In this document: in pieces, positions 36,609-45,106 of the stretch | Numbering within the stretch: the stretch's first letter is position 1 | Layout of the letters: every line of letters begins with the position of its first letter | NCBI GenBank assembly: GCA_018223415.1 | Contig: JAGTTQ010000001.1 | Location: forward strand, 1,564,365 to 1,628,364 | Direction: 5' to 3' | DNA from: Eubacteriaceae bacterium Marseille-Q4139 | GTDB taxonomy: Bacteria > Bacillota > Clostridia > Lachnospirales > Lachnospiraceae | Length of the DNA stretch: 64,000 bases | The notes under the pieces: model-generated | The model's input: only the letters and a program-made list of their open reading frames with translations | Told to the model about the DNA's origin: nothing | The model's database searches: none | Translations under genes and position numbers: made by a program

Positions 36609-36808
36609 TAATACGGCCCGTTTTCGTAATGACGCTGGGCCTCGTCTAAAGACTTGAAGTCAAACACATAATGGAGCTCCCGAACAACGCGCCGGATGTC
36701 CTCGGGGGAAAAACCGCAGTTTTCCATCGCATACATCACATATCCCCGGCAGGCGTTATTGCTCCACGGCTCGGCCAGCATAGCGGCCAATGCAGGATCG
36801 TACTTCAT
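36608..36808 (-). CDS. small unknown protein of element 1
   Basis: 66 residues with YDPALAAMLAEPWSNNACRG and CGFSPEDIRRVVRELHY, an all-helical soluble protein. GGGGGAATGAAAA precedes the ATG. Often seen near sigma-like factors in conjugative elements, but unnamed. Confidence 0.6.
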   Translation of the reverse strand: MKYDPALAAMLAEPWSNNACRGYVMYAMENCGFSPEDIRRVVRELHYVFDFKSLDEAQRHYENGPY

Positions 36809-37153
36809 TTTTCATTCCCCCTTTGATAAAATTTAGGGAACGCCGCGCCTATTTCCTTGACCTGTCCAAAGACAACTATACTCGGCGCGACGCTCCCTCG
36901 CAGGCGAGAGGGCGGCCCGGAGGGGCAGGCGGCCAGCCTGTCCACTGCCGGATCGTGGCCGTGAGATGGCCCGTCCCACTTGCGGCGTTGGTGTTGTTCG
37001 CTCATTCCCGTTTAGGGGAAGTCACCGCGCACCCGCCGCCCGGCTCCCCGGATCATGCTCGGGGCCGCCCTTGTTCGTCTGCGGAGAAAAGAAAACCTCC
37101 TCTCATAAACCGAGACATTTTTTCATCATTTCCAAGTGGGGGAAACGGAAAAA
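36809..37153. other. GC-rich gap without supported gene
   Basis: About 345 bases, GC-rich. Several frames are open here by composition alone but none has a convincing ribosome site or recognisable product. Confidence 0.4.
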
Positions 37154-37564
37154 TTAAAAGATTTTTTTCATGCGTTCCAGCCCTCTTTTGATGGACTGGC
37201 GGACAGACTCCTCATGTACGCCTTCGGCCTCGGCAATCGCTTTTATGCTTTTGCCAAGAATGATGTGCGCGTCAATCCTCCGGCCCTGGATTTCCGGCAG
37301 AGAGTTGAGCGCGTTCCAAAGACGGATAAAGAGCTCCATGCGTTCCAAGAGCTCCTGGGGCGTGGGCTCATGCAGGCAGGCCGAGTATTCGATCCCGTCC
37401 TCGCAGTCCAGAGAATACTGCGCCTTGTGCCGGGAGAGCCGCCGCTGATAGGCCATTTCATAACGGGCATCCGCAAGAAAGACCTCCGCCACTTCGTCGG
37501 AAACCTCGATGAGCTGATCCTGGGTGTACCAATAATAAAAATCTTTCAGATTGATCGTAGTCAT
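37154..37564 (-). CDS. sigma-70 region-4-like regulator of element 1
   Basis: 136 residues. The C-terminal half has the HTH IKAIAEAEGVHEESVRQSIK followed by RGLERMKKIF, similar to small sigma-like proteins of Tn916/Tn1549 elements that regulate transfer genes. No region 2 is obvious. GAGGTTTATTT precedes the start at 37564. A palindrome copy lies 87 bases upstream. Confidence 0.75.
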   Translation of the reverse strand: MTTINLKDFYYWYTQDQLIEVSDEVAEVFLADARYEMAYQRRLSRHKAQYSLDCEDGIEYSACLHEPTPQELLERMELFIRLWNALNSLPEIQGRRIDAHIILGKSIKAIAEAEGVHEESVRQSIKRGLERMKKIF

Positions 37565-37650
37565 AAATAAACCTCCGTTTCGGTGTTGGGTGGATGAGTG
37601 ACCGAAACGGGGCCCGGCGGGGAGCGGCATCCTGGGGAGCCGCTCCGTAC

Positions 37651-37673
37651 CTCGGGACACTTTGTCTCGAAGT
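37651..37673. repeat. element 1 dispersed palindrome, copy 3
   Basis: Core GGGACACTTTGTCTC with the flanking CTC and GAAGT of copies 1 and 2; lies upstream of the sigma-like gene. Apart from this and a terminator, 37565-38007 holds no gene. Confidence 0.75.
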
Positions 37674-37897
37674 GGGGCCGGGATAAAAGAAAAGCGCCTG
37701 CACAGCATAAAGCCACGCAAGCGCATGAAATTACAAATTCATCTATGTACTGCCAAATTTCGCATCCACCGCCGGACTGATCCTGCTGGGCGGGTGGGCT
37801 TTTTTTGACAACAGGTTAGGGGGATGAAAAATGAGCGAGAGCACAGCGACACCTCCAAGGCGACCGCCGCACTCCGTTAGATTATATGATCATAAAG

Positions 37898-37936
37898 AAA
37901 CGGCGGCTTGATAGACTCAAAACCGCCGTTTTTCTT
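37898..37936. terminator. bidirectional terminator after the acetyltransferase operon
   Basis: AAACGGCGG and CCGCCGTTT pair around TTGATAGACTCAAAA; TTTTTCTT follows on the plus strand and TTTCTTTATG on the minus strand. It closes the MATE-KTR-acetyltransferase operon about 70 bases past its last stop. Confidence 0.75.
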
Positions 37937-38007
37937 GCACCGCAGGCCATTCAACAACGGTTTCGTTGTGATGGCTCTGCGTCTGTGCGTCTGGCTCTTT
38001 TCAATAT

Positions 38008-38634
38008 TTACTCAAATTGATCGACACGGCCCGATTGAATTGCCGCAAGATTACGAGCAATTCTTTCCTCTGGCCAATCCCACCACCTTTCTGTCAACAA
38101 CGCCGAAATAGTTTCATCAGAAAAGCGTTTTCGGATAGTTTTAGCCGGAACACCACCCACAATGGTATAAGGCGGGACATCTTTTGTTACAACAGCCCTG
38201 GTGCCAATAATGGCACCATCCCCTATGGTAACTCCAGCGAAGATCACGGCCTCATACCCAATCCAAACATCACTCCCAATAACAATATCGCCTTTGTTGT
38301 CCCATGCCTCGATTATGTGGCTAACATCAAGCCCCCATTCCTCGAAGAAGATAGGAAATGGATAGGTCGCAAGTGAAGTCATGCTGTGGTTGGCACTGTT
38401 GAACAAAAAACGAGCGCCACAGGCGATAGAGCAAAATTTGCCGATAATCAGCTTGTCATGGTTAATTGGATAATGATAAAGAACATTATTCTTTTGAAAA
38501 TCAACAGGATCATTTACAAAGTCGTTATACATGGTGTAGTCGCCCACAATGATGCTGGGATCAGTAGCGACATTTTTTAAATATATAGTTTCCCGATCTT
38601 TTGACCGGGGATAAATTTTTTGTTTGTCCATCAT
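38008..38634 (-). CDS. CatB/Vat-related hexapeptide O-acetyltransferase
   Basis: 208 residues with a left-handed beta-helix. DKLIIGKFCSIACGARF, the NSANHSMTSLATYPFP block with the likely catalytic histidine, GSDVWIGYEAVIFAGVTIGD and IVGGVPAKTIRKRFSDE are the family signature. Members acetylate chloramphenicol (CatB) or streptogramin A (Vat); this one cannot be assigned to either from sequence. It overlaps the KTR gene at ATGA, suggesting translational coupling. Candidate resistance cargo. Confidence 0.85.
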   Translation of the reverse strand: MMDKQKIYPRSKDRETIYLKNVATDPSIIVGDYTMYNDFVNDPVDFQKNNVLYHYPINHDKLIIGKFCSIACGARFLFNSANHSMTSLATYPFPIFFEEWGLDVSHIIEAWDNKGDIVIGSDVWIGYEAVIFAGVTIGDGAIIGTRAVVTKDVPPYTIVGGVPAKTIRKRFSDETISALLTERWWDWPEERIARNLAAIQSGRVDQFE

Positions 38635-38831
38635 AATTTGTTATCCTCCTTAGAAATCAAGTCAGCCATACGGATGACAGATAGTTTTGATTTTTTGACA
38701 TTTACCAAAGTTTCCTGTTTGCATTTCGGGCAATACAGTGGAAAATTGATAAGTTCTGTATCTTGACGCACTTTAAGTCTGGTCTTGTTCCCACATACGG
38801 GGCATAAAAGCCATACCATTCGATCCATCAT
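38631..38831 (-). CDS. cysteine-rich KTR domain protein
   Basis: About 66 residues with CPVCGNKTRLKVRQDTEL and YCPKCKQETLVNV, a zinc ribbon containing the KTR motif; such proteins commonly sit next to resistance genes (such as tet) in Firmicutes elements. It overlaps the MATE stop by ATGA and the acetyltransferase start likewise. Its function is not known. Confidence 0.85.
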   Translation of the reverse strand: MMDRMVWLLCPVCGNKTRLKVRQDTELINFPLYCPKCKQETLVNVKKSKLSVIRMADLISKEDNKL

Positions 38832-40207
38832 AGACTTTCCCCCTTGTGACTTGATTGAATAAGCGTCTTGTGTTCCCATTTTCTACTTGTGAAATAGAGT
38901 AAGCCTACAATAGCAGGTAGGACTGGAGAAAGCGCCTGGCCGTAATAAATTCCGGAAAAGCCCATACTAAGTATAAAGGCCAAGAGCCAGCTCATAGGCA
39001 AACGCACAATAACTGCGTCCAATAAAGCGTTAATCATAGCGAGATTTGCCGCACCGACACCAATAGCAAAGGAATCCAAAGTGTACATAACGGCATAAAT
39101 CAAACTATTTATACTGCAACAGACACGCAGATAGTAAACTCCATCGTTGACTACTTCCGGGTTGGTGCTACCAAAAAGCAAAATCAACGGTTCGGCAAAA
39201 AGCTGTACTCCAATTACGACAACGAGTGTTACAGCAACATTCATCACTAAACTGATTTTTACTACTTTCCGGGCACGCTCAATTTGTCCAGCTCCCATGC
39301 ACTGGCCGACCATCGCTGTCACTGCCTGTCCAATAGCCCAGCAGGGCATACCAGCAAAGGTGTTGATTTGCAAACCCACATTCGAGGCAGCAGATACAGC
39401 AGTACCAAACTGATTGAGCATCCCCGCCACGAGCAGATAGGCCGTGTTGACTACTACCATTTGGATCGCCGTGGGCAGTCCGACTTTTACGATAGCGGCC
39501 AGCTTATCCCATTGAGGTGTAAACTTTTTGTGATTTTGCATAGAGAAAAATATTTTGTGCCTCTTCAAATAGAATAGAGAAATCACAAAGGAAATTCCCT
39601 GCGCGGTAATCGTTGCGTAAGCCGCCCCTGCCGTTCCCATTCCTAATGGGCCCACCAAGATAATATCTAAAATGACATTGATGACGGTAGCAATTCCCAC
39701 AAAATAGAGGGGAGATTTAGAATCCCCCAGCCCCTTGAGCACAGAGCAAACAGCATTATATCCAAAGACGAACACAGTTCCACAACAAATAATTTTCATA
39801 TAGTCGCAGGCATCTTGATATGCGTCTGCTGGAACATTTAACATCTTGAATAACGGCTGGTAGGTCGCCAGACTCACAATAGTCACAAGCATAGAAGATA
39901 CCAGCGAAAGCAAGGCCAGCATTTGAAAAGACTCCGCCTGCCCCTTTTTATTGTCAGCCCCCTTATATTGAGCAATCAACACGGCTCCGCCCATCGTCAT
40001 ACCAATACAAATCGAATTGATGATATAGCACAATTTAGAAGCGTTACCAATGGCCGCAAGTCCCGTATCGCCTACAATTTGGCCGACTACAAGCATATCT
40101 ACTACATTGTAAAACGATTGCAGTATATTTGCTAAAAGCAACGGGAAAGCGAAAATAGCCAGTTTTTTCGGCACATTTCCGGTCAACAAACTATGTTCTT
40201 CACTCAT
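38828..40207 (-). CDS. MATE-family multidrug efflux transporter
   Basis: 459 residues with about twelve hydrophobic helices and MATE landmarks: an N-terminal GNVPKKLAIFAFPLLLANIL, VVDMLVVGQIVGDTGLAAIG and a repeated pattern in the second half (WAIGQAVTAMVGQCMGAGQ). Likely cation-coupled export of drugs or cations. Start at 40207 with GAGGAAATAG upstream. First gene of a coupled three-gene operon behind a long leader. Confidence 0.9.
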   Translation of the reverse strand: MSEEHSLLTGNVPKKLAIFAFPLLLANILQSFYNVVDMLVVGQIVGDTGLAAIGNASKLCYIINSICIGMTMGGAVLIAQYKGADNKKGQAESFQMLALLSLVSSMLVTIVSLATYQPLFKMLNVPADAYQDACDYMKIICCGTVFVFGYNAVCSVLKGLGDSKSPLYFVGIATVINVILDIILVGPLGMGTAGAAYATITAQGISFVISLFYLKRHKIFFSMQNHKKFTPQWDKLAAIVKVGLPTAIQMVVVNTAYLLVAGMLNQFGTAVSAASNVGLQINTFAGMPCWAIGQAVTAMVGQCMGAGQIERARKVVKISLVMNVAVTLVVVIGVQLFAEPLILLFGSTNPEVVNDGVYYLRVCCSINSLIYAVMYTLDSFAIGVGAANLAMINALLDAVIVRLPMSWLLAFILSMGFSGIYYGQALSPVLPAIVGLLYFTSRKWEHKTLIQSSHKGESL

Positions 40208-40399
40208 ATCTATTTCCTCCAAAAAGAAAAAGGGCACACTACATCGTGCGCCCTTTGCATAGTCACTTAACAATTAGCATAACAAAAGGCCACAAACAAA
40301 ACATTGTCTGTGGCCTAAACAGTCAATTATCTATCGTTGATCTGATAAAAAGGGTATAAAAACCAAAGACAGTCCTATTTCTGCCTTGGCCTTTCCACT
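40208..40399 (-). promoter_or_regulatory. leader with two terminator-like hairpins upstream of MATE
   Basis: On the minus strand a stem GGCCACAGACAA / TTTGTGGCC followed by TTTTGTT, then AAGGGCGCAC / GTGTGCCCTT followed by TTTCTTTTT, stand between a small leader frame and the MATE ribosome site. This resembles the attenuation leaders of inducible resistance genes. Arms: about 40289-40317 and 40225-40253. Confidence 0.7.
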
Positions 40400-40492
40400 T
40401 TATAGATCAACTTTCCGAAAAGGCTCCGCACAATGTTTCGTGGTATAAACTTGTGTGGAGCCGAAGTCAATACAAAATTTTCCGAACAACAT
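40400..40492 (-). CDS. putative leader peptide of the MATE operon
   Basis: 30 codons from an ATG at 40492 with AGAGGTG upstream (product starts MLFGKFCIDFGS and ends FRKVDL). It precedes the hairpins, the position expected of an attenuator peptide. The frame also extends to an upstream ATG at 40510. Confidence 0.5.
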   Translation of the reverse strand: MLFGKFCIDFGSTQVYTTKHCAEPFRKVDL

Positions 40493-40668
40493 CGTACTCA
40501 CCTCTTGCATAGTCATATTAAGTTCATTGTAATCAGTTTTTCCTCTGTTGTCAAGTCAGCAAAACCGTTTGAAATTGCGCGGAACGCGAAAATAAATAGT
40601 CAGTGGAATGAAATATACAATCGTTCAAATACTAATACCCGAAATGTAAAATGACATTGGGTGATGTT

Positions 40669-41028
40669 ATGAAGTTTGAGCGAGATGAAAGACGATTTGA
40701 TTTTCACGATATAGGGCTCGCCATCAAGCGGGCAAGAGAGGCCAGCGGGATGACGCAGGAGCAACTGGCCTATATTGTTGACCGTTCTCCGCGCACCATC
40801 ATGTATAACGAGAATGACGGCCAGCACCCGAGCCTCAACACCTTTTATCAGATGGTTACGATGTTCGATATATCGGTGGATCAGTATTTCTATCCGTCCC
40901 AAAATGGAGGGAGCGAGTGCAGGAAACGAATTGACGCCATGCTGGGCTCCCTGGACGAAAAAGAATTGAAAATCGTGGAGGCCACCATCCAAGCGATGAA
41001 ACAGGCCAAAGAAACGGAGGATGCGTAA
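40669..41028 (+). CDS. XRE-family regulator of element 1
   Basis: About 119 residues: HTH with IGLAIKRAREASGMTQEQLA and SPRTIMYNENDGQHPSLNT, then a short C-terminal helical region. GGTGAT precedes the ATG at 40669; another ATG lies 18 bases upstream. Only plus-strand gene in element 1 here, facing away from the MATE leader. Confidence 0.85.
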   Translation: MKFERDERRFDFHDIGLAIKRAREASGMTQEQLAYIVDRSPRTIMYNENDGQHPSLNTFYQMVTMFDISVDQYFYPSQNGGSECRKRIDAMLGSLDEKELKIVEATIQAMKQAKETEDA

Positions 41029-41090
41029 GAAAAGCGCGGCCTTCGTTTTTTTGCGCCATGTTGCGGGTTGCGCGGTTTCGGCAAGCAATT

Positions 41091-41161
41091 CGGGTGTGGC
41101 CACACTCCGAAATTTTTGCAGGCACAAGGCCCGCAAAAATGCTTGTTGGGGAGCTCCCCAA
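41091..41161. other. candidate origin of transfer (oriT) of element 1
   Basis: Two dyads beside the relaxase gene: CGGGTGTGGCCACACTCCG (41091-41109) and TTGGGGAGCTCCCCAA (41146-41161) followed by ACCCGC. A matching TTGGGGA/TCCCCAA dyad with the same flank lies near the relaxase of element 2. Dyads next to relaxase genes are typical of oriT. Confidence 0.55.
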
Positions 41162-41171
41162 ACCCGCTGGA

Positions 41172-41195
41172 CTTCGGGACAAATTGTCCCAAAGT
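41172..41195. repeat. element 1 dispersed palindrome, copy 4
   Basis: Core GGGACAAATTGTCCC, perfect dyad, between the candidate oriT and the relaxase 3' end. Confidence 0.85.
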
Positions 41196-41229
41196 CCCGG
41201 CGCGATGCGCCTGTTGCCTACGGCCCGGG

Positions 41230-42636
41230 CTAACGCTCCTGGGCCTTATTTTCCCGCCCGTCCGTGTGGCCGAGCAGATAGTCAATGTTCGCCTTGACCG
41301 CCACAGCCTGCCGCATATCCGCCTGGGCCTTGCGGTACTCAGCATAAAGGGCCGTTTTCTTTTCGGAGAGCTCCCGGCGCTCCTTTTTCAGCGCGTCCAT
41401 TTTCGGGAGTTTTGCCCCGCCTAATATCTCATTCATCGCCGCCTTTGCCGCCCGGTAGGTAGCCAGCTCCGCCTCGTGTTCCGCTAAATACTTTTTGCTG
41501 TACCGGGCCGCCTTGTAGCCGTTAAATACCGGCCGCGTCTTTGCATAGTCCACCGTAGCCCCCATGAGCCGGGCAGTCTGTGAGAGCGCCGCCTCCGTGT
41601 CCCGCAGCTCCCCGGCCAAAGTATGAAAACGATCCACCGCCGCCTCGGTACTTGCCGCCAGCTCGTCATAGTCCGTAAGGTTATGCTCCTGGAGATACTG
41701 GAGCGCGGCGGCCATTTGTTTCAGATTGTAAATCTTCGCCCACCGCTCATAGGCCGGGCCTTTGCCCTGGGCCATGCGCTGTTGAATATCAATCATCAGA
41801 TTGACGCGCCGGGGCGGGGCCGGACTGTCCTCCGGGAGCTCCGGGATGGGCCGCTCCCCGGCGATTACCGCCCGGATGTCCTCGGGATCAAAGCCGGCCC
41901 CCAGGGTGGATGCCCGCAGGCGGGTGTACTTATCCTGCCCCGGAGCCAGGAACGAGAGAGCACCGCCGCGCCCATGCTTTACCGCAAAGCCAGCCTCCTC
42001 CATGAGCCGCAGAAAGGCCGCAAAGTCAGCGGGCTTTTTTTCCAGAGCCTCCACTACGGCCAGCCGTACCCGCTGTTGCGCGGATAGTGGTTTTTCCCCG
42101 ATCCACTGGCCATAGTGGAGGAAACGGCCCTTGCTGTGCTGTTTCGGATTTTGAATAACCGATAGATCATGCTCAATGCACACCCGGTCAGAGAGCCGCC
42201 GCAGAGCAAAGGACGAGCCGATAAAGTTATGAAACTTCCGGGAGCAGTCAAAGGCCGTGGAATTGAAATAAATATGGTTATGCAGATGGCCCTTGTCAAT
42301 GTGGGTACAGACGAAGAACTGGTACTTTCCCTTTGTCCAGCGCATGGCCGTTTCATAGCCGATTTTGTTTGCCTCCTCCGGCGTGACCTCACCGGGCGGA
42401 AACGCCTGCCGGATCTGAAAGAACAGGGCCCCGCGCTCCACGGCTCGGCCCGTCTCCGCCTGGTACTGGCTTTTTGTCAGAAGAAACTCGGCGGGGGCCG
42501 ATGCCGGATCGCAGAGATAGGCGGACACGGCCCCCAGCTTTTTCGGATTGAGCCCATAGGCAAACCGCTCCTCCATCGTCTGAACGGCGTTTTTTCCCGC
42601 CGCCACCTTGTAGGGCCGGATGTAAGTTGTAGCCGT
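41230..42636 (-). CDS. relaxase/mobilization nuclease of element 1, probable ACG start
   Basis: MOB-type relaxase that should nick oriT and lead the strand into the conjugation channel. The catalytic histidine cluster HIDKGHLHNHIYFNSTAFD is clear, with a C-terminal helical region. Homologue-like N-terminus ATTYIRPYKVAAGKNAVQ reads in frame upstream of the first GTG (42606), and an AGGAGG site lies 7 bases before an ACG (42634-42636) where ATG would be expected. Initiation is either at ACG or, shortened, at GTG 42606; activity may be reduced. Confidence 0.85.
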   Translation of the reverse strand, partial: TATTYIRPYKVAAGKNAVQTMEERFAYGLNPKKLGAVSAYLCDPASAPAEFLLTKSQYQAETGRAVERGALFFQIRQAFPPGEVTPEEANKIGYETAMRWTKGKYQFFVCTHIDKGHLHNHIYFNSTAFDCSRKFHNFIGSSFALRRLSDRVCIEHDLSVIQNPKQHSKGRFLHYGQWIGEKPLSAQQRVRLAVVEALEKKPADFAAFLRLMEEAGFAVKHGRGGALSFLAPGQDKYTRLRASTLGAGFDPEDIRAVIAGERPIPELPEDSPAPPRRVNLMIDIQQRMAQGKGPAYERWAKIYNLKQMAAALQYLQEHNLTDYDELAASTEAAVDRFHTLAGELRDTEAALSQTARLMGATVDYAKTRPVFNGYKAARYSKKYLAEHEAELATYRAAKAAMNEILGGAKLPKMDALKKERRELSEKKTALYAEYRKAQADMRQAVAVKANIDYLLGHTDGRENKAQER

Positions 42637-42658
42637 GTCCGCACCTCCTTTTCAAGAA

Positions 42659-42693
42659 AAATGGCGGAAGGGAAATTACCCTCCGCCATTTTA
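42659..42693 (-). terminator. intrinsic terminator of the gene at 42731
   Basis: AAATGGCGGAGGG and CCTTCCGCCATTT pair around TAATTT and run into TTCTTG on the minus strand, immediately before the relaxase ribosome site. Confidence 0.75.
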
Positions 42694-42730
42694 CTTATAA
42701 TTTTCAGATTATTTATTGAAGTTATAATTT

Positions 42731-43657
42731 TTATATTTCGTTTTTTGACTTTCTTCCCAAATATACGAAATCCATTAAAGAGTGAAGTTTCTCTATTTCT
42801 TCTGAACCATTTTGAGCTATACTACTTTTATACTTTCTATAGTGTACAATAGCATCTTCAAAACTCCTGTACATTTTTCCAGACTCGTTAATTGATGTTC
42901 TGTCATCGTTGATCTTACTATACAGCAAATCATACATATTACTATATTGATCAAAATTCAACGTCACAATTACTCCATATTTGCCAGGTGCTACCTCAAC
43001 AGTATTAATCCGATCATATTTTTCCACTTCACTTTTTGTTGGGTATGGTATGTTTTTAATTGCTATACGATTATCTTCCAGCCATTTATAAGCGGTTGGT
43101 TTGTCAAATAATTTTATTATAGACAAACACAATCTATCCACTACTTGTATATTATTTTTATCTTTTTCGTATAGGAACTTCCATGTCTTATATCTAATAA
43201 TCGGTGGTAAAATTGAAAATTCACGCAATATTTGTGGAGCGGAATATATACTCACTTGAATATCTAAAAAATACTTAATAAAAATAAGGGCATACAAGTC
43301 AAATATGGCATCCTGAACATATTCTACTTCTGCATCAGAAAAATCATCCGTATGCTGAGTATGAGTTCCATCTCTACCTGGAGGATTGATTTTGCCTACT
43401 ATACTAATCAATCTATCGCTTAACTCATCTCCCAAACAATCCATTCCACTTTTTACAGCAGGATTATTAGATTGTTTTTTTATTTGCCCTAACATTAACG
43501 GTTTACTACTGCCAATGTTCAAAATTTTTCTAACCATCACTTCTGCGTGTTTCCTAAGTCCAGCCATTTTCCCCATATTAGATACTTCAATGTATTGAGT
43601 ATCATGTAACAAATTCCCTATTAAAATTGTATATTCATTGTCGTTAAAGCTATCCAT
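42731..43657 (-). CDS. unknown protein inserted between relaxase and mobC
   Basis: 308 residues, strongly AT-rich against GC-rich neighbours and with its own terminator, so probably an inserted cargo gene. The N-terminal part (MGKMAGLRKHAEVMVRKILN) resembles a helical DUF4145/HEPN-like segment; no membrane helices or catalytic motif is plain. Position and composition suggest a defence or abortive-infection cargo, but this is inference. GAAGGGAATTTT precedes the start. Confidence 0.6.
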   Translation of the reverse strand: MDSFNDNEYTILIGNLLHDTQYIEVSNMGKMAGLRKHAEVMVRKILNIGSSKPLMLGQIKKQSNNPAVKSGMDCLGDELSDRLISIVGKINPPGRDGTHTQHTDDFSDAEVEYVQDAIFDLYALIFIKYFLDIQVSIYSAPQILREFSILPPIIRYKTWKFLYEKDKNNIQVVDRLCLSIIKLFDKPTAYKWLEDNRIAIKNIPYPTKSEVEKYDRINTVEVAPGKYGVIVTLNFDQYSNMYDLLYSKINDDRTSINESGKMYRSFEDAIVHYRKYKSSIAQNGSEEIEKLHSLMDFVYLGRKSKNEI

Positions 43658-43748
43658 AAAATTCCCTTCTTTCAAATTAGCAATCAGCTCTCAGATTAGT
43701 TACATAATATAAAGTATATCATAATTAATCCGCAACAGTCTACTGGCA

Positions 43749-43772
43749 CCTCGGGACAAATTGTCCCGAAGT
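43749..43772. repeat. element 1 dispersed palindrome, copy 5
   Basis: Core GGGACAAATTGTCCC flanked by CTC and GAAGT; the most symmetric copy. Between the AT-rich cargo gene and mobC. Confidence 0.85.
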
Positions 43773-43812
43773 AGTGAAAGCCGGGGAACGGCTAAACCGC
43801 TCCCCGGCAGGG

Positions 43813-44160
43813 CTAACACTCCACAATCGCAGACAGCTTTTTCAAAAGATCGGACAAGGGCCCCCACAGCTTTTCATAGTCCCGTTGCAGCCCTTTGATC
43901 TCCTCGGGATAAATGCCGCCGTAGGTGTTGGCCTGGATTGCCACTTGATTTAGGTTGTTGGAGCACCGCCGCTGGAGCGATACCAGTTCCCGGACGGGGG
44001 ACAGGTCAACATGGAGCACATAGCCGTTTAGGGCCATTTTTCGCATATAGGCTCCCATGTTGCGGATGCCCGCCTCGGCCATGCGCTCCCGTATGAGCGC
44101 CTGCTCCTCCTCCGATACCATCACATGAAGATGGACGGGACGGCGGCGTTTCTTTGTCAT
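43813..44160 (-). CDS. mobC: MobC-like relaxosome protein
   Basis: 115 residues: a basic ribbon-helix-helix N-terminus (KKRRRPVHLHVMVSEEE), AGIRNMGAYMRKMALNGYVL, and the NLNQVAIQANTYGGIYPEEI block typical of MobC. It would open oriT for the relaxase. Overlaps the preceding small gene by ATGA. Confidence 0.88.
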   Translation of the reverse strand: MTKKRRRPVHLHVMVSEEEQALIRERMAEAGIRNMGAYMRKMALNGYVLHVDLSPVRELVSLQRRCSNNLNQVAIQANTYGGIYPEEIKGLQRDYEKLWGPLSDLLKKLSAIVEC

Positions 44161-44321
44161 CGTTCCTCCCGTTCCAGGCTCCGGCTGGCCCGGGGCGGCT
44201 CCTTTACCTTGTCCACCGGCTTTTCCCGTTCCGGGGGCCTTTTCGGGATCGGGGCGTGAAATTCCCGGTACAGCCGCAGGGCCTCCTGGTCAGCAAGTTC
44301 CTGTTCCCGTTTTTTCTCCAT
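44157..44321 (-). CDS. 54-residue charged protein upstream of mobC
   Basis: A short highly charged K/E/R-rich frame (MEKKREQELADQEALRLY) ending in an ATGA overlap with mobC, indicating translational coupling. Function unknown. Confidence 0.5.
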   Translation of the reverse strand: MEKKREQELADQEALRLYREFHAPIPKRPPEREKPVDKVKEPPRASRSLEREER

Positions 44322-44333
44322 CGCGCAGTCCTC

Positions 44334-44942
44334 CTATCTGTCGCCCCGGCTGGGGCTTTTCTTATCCGGCGCATCCGGGGCCCGGTGTTCCCGGGCCTTG
44401 CGTCCAGCCTCTTTCATCTGCCGGGCAATCGGCGGTTTCTTTGCCGCGCCCCGCTCCGGCACAGGCTCACGGCCCACGGGATTGTCATGGGCGGGCTTTA
44501 ACTCATAATCAGCCATCTGTTTTTCCGTCAGCGGGTGGAGATACCACAGCTCGCCCCATGCCCGGAATGACTCGCCCTCCACCGGCTGGCGGGCGTTGTA
44601 GTTGAGATGGGCCACAGGCAGGTTGTCCTTCGGGCGGGGATAGGTGGCTATATCCACGGGCCGCTGGGTAGAGTAATACTTGAAAAAATCCGGGCCGGAA
44701 GTCTCCAGCCGGGAAACGCCATACTGCTTTTCATGGCTGAACACACGGCGGTTGTAGTCCCCGATGGCCTCACATTCCTCATTGAAGTAATGGCCCCAGT
44801 AGTAGTCCCGTTTCCCGTCCTCCTGGGTAAACTGCCAGGTCACAAAGGGATTAGGGGCCTTGAAGTTTTCCCCCATCGCAAAGCCCCGGCCATTGTCAAA
44901 CAAAACGGACTGCCGGATCACATAGCCTTGATTTTCTTCCAA
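44334..44942 (-). CDS. unknown conserved-looking protein of element 1
   Basis: 202 residues from a TTG with AAGGAGG 7 bases before it. Globular front (QSVLFDNGRGFAMGENFKAP, FVTWQFTQEDGKRDYYWGHY) and a basic proline-rich tail. No signal or membrane helix. Present in comparable Tn1549-like transfer modules; not named. Confidence 0.6.
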   Translation of the reverse strand: MEENQGYVIRQSVLFDNGRGFAMGENFKAPNPFVTWQFTQEDGKRDYYWGHYFNEECEAIGDYNRRVFSHEKQYGVSRLETSGPDFFKYYSTQRPVDIATYPRPKDNLPVAHLNYNARQPVEGESFRAWGELWYLHPLTEKQMADYELKPAHDNPVGREPVPERGAAKKPPIARQMKEAGRKAREHRAPDAPDKKSPSRGDR

Positions 44943-44968
44943 AACAGCACCTCCTTAAAAAGCGGGTA

Positions 44969-44992
44969 CTTCGGGACAAATTGTCCCAAAGT
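44969..44992. repeat. element 1 dispersed palindrome, copy 6
   Basis: Core GGGACAAATTGTCCC, directly upstream of the gene at 44942. Confidence 0.85.
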
Positions 44993-45106
44993 CCCACAGC
45001 GTAAATGTTGACAGCATCCGGGCCAAAACGGGGCAGGCCATAGTCTGATACGGCCCACCCCCAAACGGGCCCCGGAAAGCCTTGCTACAAGCGGGTTTTT
45101 AGGAGC

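Noticed and set aside
36805..37191. Long frames on both strands in the GC-rich gap
   Set aside because: Open by composition only; no ribosome site or recognisable protein pattern.
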